The translations under genes and the position numbers were made by a program. The notes beneath the pieces were generated by a model. It was not told the origin of the DNA and made no database searches. It was given only the letters and a program-made list of their open reading frames with translations. A stretch of DNA of 44,101 nucleotides from Rikenellaceae bacterium (lineage in GTDB: Bacteria; Bacteroidota; Bacteroidia; Bacteroidales; UBA932): assembly GCA_900769905.1 (NCBI GenBank), contig CAAGIL010000165.1, forward strand, positions 1 through 44,101. Direction: 5' to 3'. This document shows, one piece after another, positions 18,477-25,148 of this stretch; positions within the stretch are counted from its first letter, which is position 1, and each line of letters begins with the position of its first letter.

Positions 18477-19466
18477 ATGAAAGTATTAGAAAACAGAATC
18501 GACGATCTCAATCTCGAACTTACTATCGAGGTTGAAGCTGCTGATTATGCAGAAATTGAAAGGAAGAAGCTTGCTGAGCGCAGGCGTACTGCGGATTTCA
18601 AGGGTTTCCGCAAGGGCAATGTGCCTGCTTCAATGATCAAGAGGGTCTTTGGGGAGCAGTGCCTTGTGGAGTCTGTCAACCAGGTTATTTCCCAGGCATT
18701 GGACAAGCATATCACTGACAATTCACTCAGGATACTTGGCGAACCTCTCTCTTCCGAGAAGCAGCCTGAGGTGGAGTGGGTGGACGGAAACAACTTCAGC
18801 TTTGTTTTCGACCTCGGACTCTACCCTGAGCTCAACTTTGAGGTTGTAAAGGAGGACAAGGTGCCTTCTTACGAAATCAGCGTTGAGGACAAGGATAAGG
18901 CTACAATGACTGAGAATCTCAAGAAGTACTACGAGGAGAAGAAGGAAGAGAAGTCTGACGAGGATATCGCAAAGGAGGCATCCGAGCGTCTTGAGAGCCA
19001 GTATAAGAATGAGGCCGAGTGGAGACTTTCCAAAGATATCAGGGATTACTTCGTGAACAAGGCCGCTGTCAGCCTTCCTGAGGAGTTCCTCAAGAGGTGG
19101 CTTCTCGTTGCCAACGCAGGAAAGATCACCAAGGAGGATGTGGACAAGGAGTTCGACGGCTTCCTCTCAGACTTCAAGTGGCAGCTTGTCCGCGGCTATC
19201 TGATGAAGAAGTTCGAGCTCAAGGTTGAAGAGAGCGATATTCGTGAGGCTGCCAAGGCATTTGTGACCTACCAGTACGCAATGTACGGTCTCAGCAATGT
19301 GCCTGAGGAGATGATCAACGAGGCTGTTGTGAATGTGCTTCAGGATCAGAAGCAGCTTGAGCGTATGGTCGAGCAGGTTGAGGACAGCAAGGTTATGGCC
19401 AGACTCAAGGAGACCATCACTGTCAAGCCTACCAAGATCACTTCAGAGAAGTTCCGCGCGCTCTAG
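18477..19466 (+). CDS. tig: Trigger factor lacking the PPIase domain
   Basis: Ribosome-associated chaperone for nascent chains. The N-terminal ribosome-binding domain is clear: FKGFRKGNVPASMIKRVFG (residues 41-59) contains the GFRxGxxP signature that docks at the exit tunnel. The C-terminal helical chaperone domain is also recognisable (LPEEFLKRWLL, AKAFVTYQYAMYGLSNVPEEM, LKETITVKPTKITSEKF). At 329 residues it is 100-120 short of the usual 430-450: the central FKBP-type prolyl isomerase domain is absent and replaced by a charged, probably helical linker (about residues 130-185, KDKATMTENLKKYYEEKKEEK). The reading frame is intact. Last gene of the gyrB operon; the stop codon lies inside the first of two tandem RNA hairpins. 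Confidence 0.92.
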   Translation: MKVLENRIDDLNLELTIEVEAADYAEIERKKLAERRRTADFKGFRKGNVPASMIKRVFGEQCLVESVNQVISQALDKHITDNSLRILGEPLSSEKQPEVEWVDGNNFSFVFDLGLYPELNFEVVKEDKVPSYEISVEDKDKATMTENLKKYYEEKKEEKSDEDIAKEASERLESQYKNEAEWRLSKDIRDYFVNKAAVSLPEEFLKRWLLVANAGKITKEDVDKEFDGFLSDFKWQLVRGYLMKKFELKVEESDIREAAKAFVTYQYAMYGLSNVPEEMINEAVVNVLQDQKQLERMVEQVEDSKVMARLKETITVKPTKITSEKFRAL

Positions 19467-19510
19467 CCTTTGGGCTTGGAGCGAAGGCTCTGGCCTTTAG
19501 AGGCTTGAGC
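19460..19510 (+). repeat. Two tandem similar hairpin repeats spanning the tig stop codon
   Basis: Copy 1 (19460-19482) folds as GCTC-ta-GCC-tttg-GGC-ttg-GAGC; copy 2 (19487-19510) as GCTC-tg-GCC-tttaga-GGC-tt-GAGC. Both share GCTCTxGCCTTT and GGCTTG, separated by gaag. The tig stop TAG is in copy 1. They look like a duplicated structural element of the mRNA 3' end. Confidence 0.6.
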
Positions 19511-19642
19511 ATTTGAGTATAAACGAGGGTGAGTAAGCAGTCACATTGACTGAGTACTTGCCCTCTTGCCATATTCATTTTTACCCAATACGCGTTATCT
19601 GCCCTATACGTACTGGGCTGCGTTTGGGCCTTGATATAAACG
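19467..19642 (+). other. Non-coding intergenic region with several RNA hairpins (possible 3'-UTR RNA or sRNA)
   Basis: No reading frame was recognised. Besides the tandem hairpins at its start, it holds an 18-bp hairpin at 19525-19565 (GAGGG, UG/UG wobbles, AGUA, tandem A-G mismatches, CAGUC, loop acatt) that is more stable as plus-strand RNA than as minus-strand RNA. It also holds a branched element at 19584-19628 (CCCAA-u-ACGC pairing GCGU-UUGGG around an inner GCCC/GGGC stem). No TAnnTTTG motif occurs on either strand, so it is more likely a processed 3'-UTR than an independent gene. Confidence 0.5.
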
Positions 19643-19681
19643 AAACCAGCACCTTGCGGTAAACCGTAAAGTGCTGGTTTT
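19643..19681. terminator. Bidirectional intrinsic terminator between tig and tRNA-Arg
   Basis: Long hairpin: AACCAGCAC pairs with GTGCTGGTT, extended by TT/AA and CGG/CCG around a TAAA loop. On the plus strand it ends in TTTT (after tig); on the minus strand it follows the tRNA by about 6 nt and ends in TTTCGTTTAT. Confidence 0.75.
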
Positions 19682-19686
19682 CAGTG

Positions 19687-19760
19687 TGACGCCTGCAGGA
19701 TTCAAACCTGCGACCTTTTGATCCGTAGTCAAATGCTCTATTCAGCTGAGCTAAGGCGCC
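19687..19760 (-). tRNA. tRNA-Arg(ACG)
   Basis: 74-nt cloverleaf on the minus strand. Acceptor GGCGCCT pairs with AGGCGTC (one G-U), discriminator A; D-stem GCTC/GAGC; anticodon stem TTTGA/TCAAA with loop CTACGGA, anticodon ACG (read as ICG after deamination); T-stem GCAGG/CCTGC with TTTGAATC loop. CCA is not encoded. It lies 30 nt downstream of rplS and is probably co-transcribed with it. Confidence 0.95.
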
Positions 19761-19790
19761 ATTGCTTGCCGGATTGCTCCGGCGTATGCT

Positions 19791-20174
19791 TTATTCGGCA
19801 GAAGTCTCTTTTGCGACGTTGCGCTTGGCCTCCTTGATGCGAGCCTTCTTACCGGCGAGGTTGCGGAGGTAGAAGATGCGTGCGCGACGTACTTTGCCGA
19901 CTTTGTTGAGCTCAATCTTCTCAATTGCAGGGGACTCGTAAGGGAAAATCCTCTCAACTCCGACTCCGTTGGAAACCTTGCGGATAGTGAAGGTCCTGGT
20001 GTAAGGGGTAGCACCGCAAATCTGGATAACTACGCCACGGAAGCTCTGAAGTCTGAACTTGTCGCCTTCCTTGATCTTGTAGGTAACGGTGATGGTGTCA
20101 CCGGCCTTGAACTCAGGGTATGAAGCAGCTTTGTTCTGTGAGAAAGCCTGCTCAACAATCTTAATATAATCCAT
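19791..20174 (-). CDS. rplS: 50S ribosomal protein L19
   Basis: Structural protein of the large subunit at the 30S-50S interface, 127 residues. Diagnostic stretches: FKAGDTITVTYKIKEGDKFRLQ, FRGVVIQ, TFTIRKVSNGVGVERIFPY and KVRRARIFYLRNLAGKKARIKE. Full length; the C-terminal tail (AKRNVAKETSAE) is slightly longer than in E. coli. It has its own strong promoter at 20240-20271, separate from trmD/rimM, and is followed by tRNA-Arg. Confidence 0.97.
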   Translation of the reverse strand: MDYIKIVEQAFSQNKAASYPEFKAGDTITVTYKIKEGDKFRLQSFRGVVIQICGATPYTRTFTIRKVSNGVGVERIFPYESPAIEKIELNKVGKVRRARIFYLRNLAGKKARIKEAKRNVAKETSAE

Positions 20175-20194
20175 AATAAATTATGTAACTAATC

Positions 20195-20227
20195 GCAGCA
20201 TCATCAAACCGTCTGAAGAGCGGCTGC
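20195..20227 (-). promoter_or_regulatory. Hairpin in the rplS 5' leader
   Basis: In the ~60-nt leader between the rplS promoter and ATG, GCAG pairs with CTGC and the adjacent CCG with CGG, leaving a bulge on the 3' side. Autoregulatory ribosomal-protein leaders exist for several r-proteins; that function here is only a possibility. Confidence 0.35.
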
Positions 20228-20239
20228 TTTTTGGGACTG

Positions 20240-20271
20240 CAAATATATACATTATTTCTTTCCCGACCAAA
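20240..20271 (-). promoter_or_regulatory. Promoter for rplS: TTTG-N20-TATATTTG
   Basis: Minus strand: -33 box TTTG (20268-20271), 20 bp spacer, -7 box TATATTTG (20240-20247). Both boxes match the Bacteroidetes primary sigma consensus perfectly. Predicted start near 20235. Confidence 0.8.
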
Positions 20272-20287
20272 TATTTTGGGAAAAAGT

Positions 20288-21475
20288 TTAGAAATATCTG
20301 CTTTCCTTTTCAAAGAGCTCCCTGTCCTCGCGTGTAGGATCCGGCTTGAAGGAAGAGCTTGAACGGAGTTTCTCCATCTCCTCCTTCTCGCTGCGGCTCA
20401 GTTTGTGAGGAATCCACACGAGTATCTTGACGTAGAGATCTCCCTTGCCGTAGCTGTTCACGCCTGGCAAACCCTTGCCGCGCAGCCGCTCTACGGTGCC
20501 TGACTGGGTGCCTGCAGGGAGTTTCATCTTCTGTACGCCGTCGAGACAAGGTACTTCAATCTCGCAACCGAGCATTGCGTCCATCACACTAATGACCCTG
20601 GTGTAGAAAAGGTTTGTCCCGTCTCTCTTAAGCCTTGCGTGCGGAAGCTGCTCTATCTGCACATAAAGATCTCCGTTGATGCCTCCGTTCCTGCCGGTAT
20701 CGCCTTCTCCGCGCATCGTGATCTGCATTCCGTGCTCCACACCTGCCGGGATGTTGACCTTGATTCTCTCCTTGACACGCGTGACTCCTGTGCCGCGGCA
20801 GGAAGGACAAGGGTTGCTCACAACCTTGCCTGTACCTCCGCAGTTAGGACATACGGAATATGACACTGAGCGGGTGAAGAGGAAGCTGCTGACCTGCTGC
20901 ACCTGGCCCGTACCGTTGCAGGTTGGGCAGGTCTTGATATCGGATGCGTTTCTCGCTCCGCGTCCGTCGCAGGTTTTGCACGGGCGGTAGCGCTCCACTT
21001 CAACCTCCTTGGTGCAGCCGCTGGCTATCTCCTCAAGGGTGAGCCTTACAGTCACGCTAAGGTCATTGCCGCGGGAGGTCCTTTGTCCGGAACGTCCCTG
21101 GCCGCCTGTAGACCAGCCGCCGTCGAAGCCGTCAAAGCCATCGAAACCTCCTCCCGTAAATCCCCGGAAGAGGTTGTTGATCAGGTCGTTCAGGCTTCCG
21201 AAGCCCTGGCCCCAGTCCTGAGATGCGGCTCCATCAACTCCGGCGAAGCCGTATCTGTCATATTTTGCCTTCTTGTCAGGGTCGCTGAGCACGGAGTAGG
21301 CCTCCGAGGCTTCCTTGAATTTTTCCTCGGCGGTCTTCTTCTCCTCATCGGTGCCGCTGACCCAACGGTCAGGGTGCCACTTCAGTGCCGCTTTCCTGTA
21401 TGCGTTCTTTATCTCGTCTGCGCTGGCCCCCTTGCCGAGGCCGAGCACCTCATAGTAATCTCTCTTTTCTGCCAT
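20288..21475 (-). CDS. dnaJ: Chaperone protein DnaJ (type I Hsp40)
   Basis: Co-chaperone that delivers unfolded clients to DnaK and stimulates its ATPase; 395 residues. J-domain (1-70) with HPD at 34-36; G/F-rich linker (about 85-130, with GFDGFDGFDGG); zinc-binding region with the four CxxCxGxG repeats CKTCDGRG, CPTCNGTG, CPNCGGTG and CPSCRGTG; two beta-sandwich substrate domains. Full length. It follows grpE by 4 nt; dnaK is not adjacent. Last gene of the long minus-strand cluster. Confidence 0.97.
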   Translation of the reverse strand: MAEKRDYYEVLGLGKGASADEIKNAYRKAALKWHPDRWVSGTDEEKKTAEEKFKEASEAYSVLSDPDKKAKYDRYGFAGVDGAASQDWGQGFGSLNDLINNLFRGFTGGGFDGFDGFDGGWSTGGQGRSGQRTSRGNDLSVTVRLTLEEIASGCTKEVEVERYRPCKTCDGRGARNASDIKTCPTCNGTGQVQQVSSFLFTRSVSYSVCPNCGGTGKVVSNPCPSCRGTGVTRVKERIKVNIPAGVEHGMQITMRGEGDTGRNGGINGDLYVQIEQLPHARLKRDGTNLFYTRVISVMDAMLGCEIEVPCLDGVQKMKLPAGTQSGTVERLRGKGLPGVNSYGKGDLYVKILVWIPHKLSRSEKEEMEKLRSSSSFKPDPTREDRELFEKESRYF

Positions 21476-21479
21476 TTGC

Positions 21480-22070
21480 TTATGCTCCTACTACTACTTT
21501 TGCGTAGCGCAGCACCTTGCCGTTGAGGGTGTAACCGGTCTGCACTACATCGATGACCTTGCCTTTCATTTCCTCGCTCGGGGCAGGGAACTGGGTCACC
21601 GCCTCGTGGAAATCGGTGTCGAAGGTCTCTCCTTTGGCCTCGATTCTGGCCAGGCCTCTGGTCTTGAGGTAATCCATCAACTTGTTGTATATCAATGTTG
21701 TACCTTCTTTTGCCGCCTCGTCTGAGGACTTCTCGAGAATCTCAAGTGCCCTCTCGCAGTCGTCGAGAACAGGGAGGAGTCCCTTGATGGTCTCAGCGGA
21801 TGCAGAAGAAATCATCGCCAGCTTTTCTTCGGAAGTACGCCTGCGGAAGGTCTCGAACTCAGCCATCAGGCGTATGTAGTCGTCCTTTTCCTTTGCAAGC
21901 CTGGACTCCAGCTCTTCAATCTGTTTCTTGCAGGCATCCTCCTTGTGTGCCGCTTCGTCCTTCTTGCACTTCTTCTGTTTTTTCTCCTCCGGCTTTTCGG
22001 CTTTTGGAACTTCCTGAGTCACTTCTTCCTTATTGACTTCTTCGTTCTGTATCTTTTCTTTTTCTGCCAT
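21480..22070 (-). CDS. grpE: Nucleotide exchange factor GrpE
   Basis: Releases ADP from DnaK; about 196 residues. A Lys/Glu-rich N-terminal tail with an early coiled coil (EEKKQKKCKKDEAAHKED, QIEELESRLAKEKDDYIRL) precedes the conserved core AEFETFRRRTSEEK, LLPVLDDCERAL and the C-terminal beta domain FDTDFHEAVTQFPA and GYTLNGKVLRYAKVVV. ATG 22070 (MAEKEKIQ) is preferred; an in-frame ATG at 22088 adds six residues. It is 62 nt after trkA and 4 nt before dnaJ. No TAnnTTTG or CIRCE element lies upstream. Confidence 0.94.
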   Translation of the reverse strand: MAEKEKIQNEEVNKEEVTQEVPKAEKPEEKKQKKCKKDEAAHKEDACKKQIEELESRLAKEKDDYIRLMAEFETFRRRTSEEKLAMISSASAETIKGLLPVLDDCERALEILEKSSDEAAKEGTTLIYNKLMDYLKTRGLARIEAKGETFDTDFHEAVTQFPAPSEEMKGKVIDVVQTGYTLNGKVLRYAKVVVGA

Positions 22071-22132
22071 AATCTTTCTTTTTCCCATATATCAATCAAA
22101 AGCTTTGCCAATGACAATATGTCAGCGGACGG

Positions 22133-23494
22133 CTATCTGAAATACCGGTCTATTTCCTTTATGCTTTGAGGCAGGGCGAATACGGCGACCCTGTCATAGG
22201 CTTCAATTACCGTATCTCCGACGGCTATGAAGGCCTCGTTGCCCCTGATGACACCGCCCACGATGGCATTCTGGGGGAAGTCAAGTTCCTTGAGAGGAGC
22301 TTTGGTGATTGCGGAGCCGGGAGCTACGGTGTATTCGATCACTTCCGCGTTGGTGCCTGTCATATAACGCACGAACCTTGCCTTGCCGGAGAGGGTAAGG
22401 CGGAAGATTCTGCCCGCGGTGAGGAGCTTCTTGTTGATGACATTGTCCACGCCCATCTCCTCTGCCAGCCTTATGTATTCAATGTTCTCGACCTCCGCTA
22501 CCGTACGTGCCACGCCGAACTTCTTCGCCACCACGCAGGCGAGCACATTGCTCTCGTCGTTGCTGTTGAGCGCGATGAAGGCATCGTACTGCTGTATGCC
22601 TTCCTCAAAGAGAAAATCGGAATTCCTGCCGTCGCCGTTGAGCACTTCCACGCTGTCCGGAAGGCGCTTGGAGAGCTCTATGCAGCGCTCCCTGTCCTTT
22701 TCCACGAGCTTGACCTGCATACCGTTGCGCGCAAGGGAGCGGGCCAGCATCTCTCCTATGGCGCTGCCTCCTACGATGAATGCTCGGTTGATGCTGATAT
22801 TGCTCTTGCCGAAGAGGCGGTTGAGAGCATCCACACCCTCCCTCTTGCTCACCACGAAGACCATATCGCCGTATTGGAACTTGGTGTCCAGACGGGGGAT
22901 TATGGTCTTGTCGTCACGGGTGATGGCGATGATGCGGAACTGGCTGAGTGTCTGGGAATCTATAGGCTTGATGAACTCCGAGAGCTTGAGATCCAGGACA
23001 GGGGAGTCCTCGTTGAGCTTGAAGACGGCCATCTGCAGCTTGCCGCGGGCAAACTCCATAGTCTCGGAAGTGGAGTTGTGGCGCAGGAAGTCGATGATTT
23101 CCTCGGCTGCCGTTTTCTCCGGGTAGAACAGGAGTTCTATGCCCATCTCCTTGAACAGCAGCTTGTTCTCGGAGGAAAGGTAGTCTTCGTCATTGATTCG
23201 GGCAATGACCTTGGAGGCTCCGAGCCGCTTAGCGAGCAGGGCTCCGACTATGTTGACCTCCTGGGTGGAGAAAGGGTACACGGCTATGAACAGGTCAGCC
23301 ATATCCACTCTGGCTTCTTTCAAAGTCTGGATGGAGGTGGGGTTGCCTGTCACCGTCTCCACGTCAGTGTAAAGGCTCAAATTGCTGATGCGCTGCTGGT
23401 CGGAATCGATGACCAGCACCTCATTCCCCTCCGAGCGGAGCATCTTTGCCAGATGTGAGCCGACCTCTCCGGCTCCTTCAATGACTATTCTCAT
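22133..23494 (-). CDS. trkA: Trk potassium uptake regulatory subunit TrkA
   Basis: Cytosolic NAD(H)-binding gating subunit for TrkH, 453 residues. Two RCK_N/RCK_C repeats: the first Rossmann fold begins IEGAGEVGSHLAKML (residues 5-19) with the acidic strand end LVIDSD, the second begins AFIVGGSAIGEMLARSL with VKLVEKDRERC. Full length. Its start overlaps the end of the glycosyltransferase gene by 17 nt. The membrane partner trkH is about 21 kb away on the other strand at the left edge, so the system is split into two transcription units. Confidence 0.96.
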   Translation of the reverse strand: MRIVIEGAGEVGSHLAKMLRSEGNEVLVIDSDQQRISNLSLYTDVETVTGNPTSIQTLKEARVDMADLFIAVYPFSTQEVNIVGALLAKRLGASKVIARINDEDYLSSENKLLFKEMGIELLFYPEKTAAEEIIDFLRHNSTSETMEFARGKLQMAVFKLNEDSPVLDLKLSEFIKPIDSQTLSQFRIIAITRDDKTIIPRLDTKFQYGDMVFVVSKREGVDALNRLFGKSNISINRAFIVGGSAIGEMLARSLARNGMQVKLVEKDRERCIELSKRLPDSVEVLNGDGRNSDFLFEEGIQQYDAFIALNSNDESNVLACVVAKKFGVARTVAEVENIEYIRLAEEMGVDNVINKKLLTAGRIFRLTLSGKARFVRYMTGTNAEVIEYTVAPGSAITKAPLKELDFPQNAIVGGVIRGNEAFIAVGDTVIEAYDRVAVFALPQSIKEIDRYFR

Positions 23495-24542
23495 ATGTGT
23501 TAATCCTCTTAAATATGCGTTTTCCCCTGAGGATGGCCTGGAGGATGATGTTGATGTCCATCAGGCCGTATGGCTTTTCCGGACGCGCGCAGCTGCTGAT
23601 TTTCAGGCTTTTGCGCATCTTGAAATATTCCTCGTGGGCTTCTTTTACGGCCTGCGCTTCGGCCTTCCTTCCCGTAAGAAGGTAGGCCATCCGGGCCAGC
23701 CTGTCTATATTCAGCCTCGTCCTGAGCCGCCTTGCCGCTTCCTTCTCCCCCAGACTTGCCGCGAGGTTCTTCTCCATCATCAGGAGGCTGTTGCGGTAGT
23801 TCAGCTTAAGCTTGAAGGGAGAAGTGGACGGGAGACTGCCTCCGCCTATGTGGTACACGCAGCTCTGCGGCAGCACGCAGGTTTTCCAACCCTTCAGCGC
23901 CGCCCTCCAGCAGTAGTCAATCTCCTCCTGGTGGGCAAAGAAACTGCCGTCAAGTCCGCCCAGCTCCCGCCACACGCTGCTTCGCGTCATAAGGCAGGCT
24001 CCGGATACCCAGAATACCCGCTTGACTGAGTCGTACTGGCCCCGGTCAGTTTCGGTGCGCGAAAGTACGCGACCGCGGCAGAAAGGGAAACAGTAGCGGT
24101 CAAGGTAGCCCCCGGCGGCACCGGCGTACTCGAATTCCGTGCTCCTGACCCAGCCTTCACCGCAGGGGAGCAGGGCGTGGAGTTTCGGGCCGCATACGGC
24201 AATGTCGGGATGGGAGTCCATATACTCCACCATCGCGCCGAGCCAGCCTTCGCCGGCTTCCAGATCCGAGTTCAACAGAACCAGGTACTCAGGGTCGCTG
24301 TCCTTGAACAGGATGTCCAGAGCCCTGTTGTAGCCTTCCGCAAAACCGTAGTTCCTGTCCAGGGCAATGGTCCTGATCTGGGGAAACTCCCCGCGCATAA
24401 GTTCCAGGGAAGCGTCGCTGCTCGCGTTGTCGGCAACGATGATCTCGGCATCAAGCCCCTTCGTCCCCGAAATCAGGGACGGCAGGAAACGTTGCAGGTA
24501 AGACCTTGTGTTCCAGTTCAGTATGACTACGGCCGTCTTCAA
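23478..24542 (-). CDS. Glycosyltransferase family 2 protein
   Basis: GT-A fold inverting glycosyltransferase, 354 residues, resembling dTDP-rhamnosyl- or WcaA-type enzymes. N-terminal AVVILNWNTRSYLQRFLPSL, nucleotide site IIVADNASSDAS, RNYGFAEGYNRAL, the DXD-position NSDLE, and WVSGACLMTRSSVWRELGG with the acceptor-side motif DYCWRAALKGW. The basic C-terminus (ILRGKRIFKRINTY) may attach to the inner membrane. Donor and acceptor are unknown; a role in lipopolysaccharide, exopolysaccharide or protein glycosylation is plausible. It sits 8 nt after slyD and overlaps trkA by 17 nt. Confidence 0.88.
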   Translation of the reverse strand: MKTAVVILNWNTRSYLQRFLPSLISGTKGLDAEIIVADNASSDASLELMRGEFPQIRTIALDRNYGFAEGYNRALDILFKDSDPEYLVLLNSDLEAGEGWLGAMVEYMDSHPDIAVCGPKLHALLPCGEGWVRSTEFEYAGAAGGYLDRYCFPFCRGRVLSRTETDRGQYDSVKRVFWVSGACLMTRSSVWRELGGLDGSFFAHQEEIDYCWRAALKGWKTCVLPQSCVYHIGGGSLPSTSPFKLKLNYRNSLLMMEKNLAASLGEKEAARRLRTRLNIDRLARMAYLLTGRKAEAQAVKEAHEEYFKMRKSLKISSCARPEKPYGLMDINIILQAILRGKRIFKRINTYENSH

Positions 24543-24550
24543 GTCCTATG

Positions 24551-25135
24551 CTACTTGCAGCCGCAGCTTCCTTCCTCACATCCGCATCCACAGCCCTCGC
24601 CGCAGCCGCCTTCACCGCAGGAGCCTCCGCAATGGCAGCTCTGAGGAGGGAGGTATTCTCCGTGGAGACCTTCCGTGAGTTCCTTCTCGCTGGCAGCCCT
24701 CACGCTCTCCACCTTGCCGGTGAAATGGAGGGTCTTGCCTGCCATAGGGTGGTTGAAGTCCATCGTCACACTCTCTTCGCCTATGGCGGCGATGGTGCCC
24801 TGGACTACCTGGCCCTCGCTGTTGAGCATAGGGATGGTGTATCCCACTACGAGGAGGTCTTCCCTAAGTTTGCCGTCAGGACCCTCGAAAGAGCTTTTCG
24901 GCAACTCTATCTTGTATTCTTCATCGTACTGTCCGTAACCTTCGTCAGGGCTGAGGGTGAACTCAAACCCGTCCCCCGGCTCTTTTCCCTGGAGCGCTTC
25001 CTCGAACTTCGGGAGGAGCATTCCTGTGCCGTGGATGTACTCAAGCGGCTTTTCTGCCGAAGCCCTGTCTGCAATCTGTCCTTCTACTTCCAGTTCGTAG
25101 CTCACTGCTACAACTTTGTTCTTTTCAACTGTCAT
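24551..25135 (-). CDS. slyD: SlyD-type FKBP peptidyl-prolyl isomerase with Cys-rich metal tail
   Basis: Prolyl isomerase/chaperone, 194 residues. N-terminal FKBP halves flank an inserted IF chaperone flap: VSYELEVEGQIADRA, EYIHGTGMLLPKFEEALQG, PDEGYGQYDEEY, then GTIAAIGEESVTMDFNHPMAGKTLHF. The last ~28 residues carry nine cysteines and one histidine among glycines, a metal-binding tail (nickel delivery in E. coli SlyD). This stand-alone FKBP enzyme may matter because the trigger factor here has lost its own FKBP domain. It sits 13 nt after pmbA. Confidence 0.93.
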   Translation of the reverse strand: MTVEKNKVVAVSYELEVEGQIADRASAEKPLEYIHGTGMLLPKFEEALQGKEPGDGFEFTLSPDEGYGQYDEEYKIELPKSSFEGPDGKLREDLLVVGYTIPMLNSEGQVVQGTIAAIGEESVTMDFNHPMAGKTLHFTGKVESVRAASEKELTEGLHGEYLPPQSCHCGGSCGEGGCGEGCGCGCEEGSCGCK

Positions 25136-25148
25136 ATCTCTAAATTAA

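Noticed and set aside
22166..23458. 430-codon frame antisense to trkA
   Set aside because: trkA has complete RCK motifs; the antisense frame shows none.
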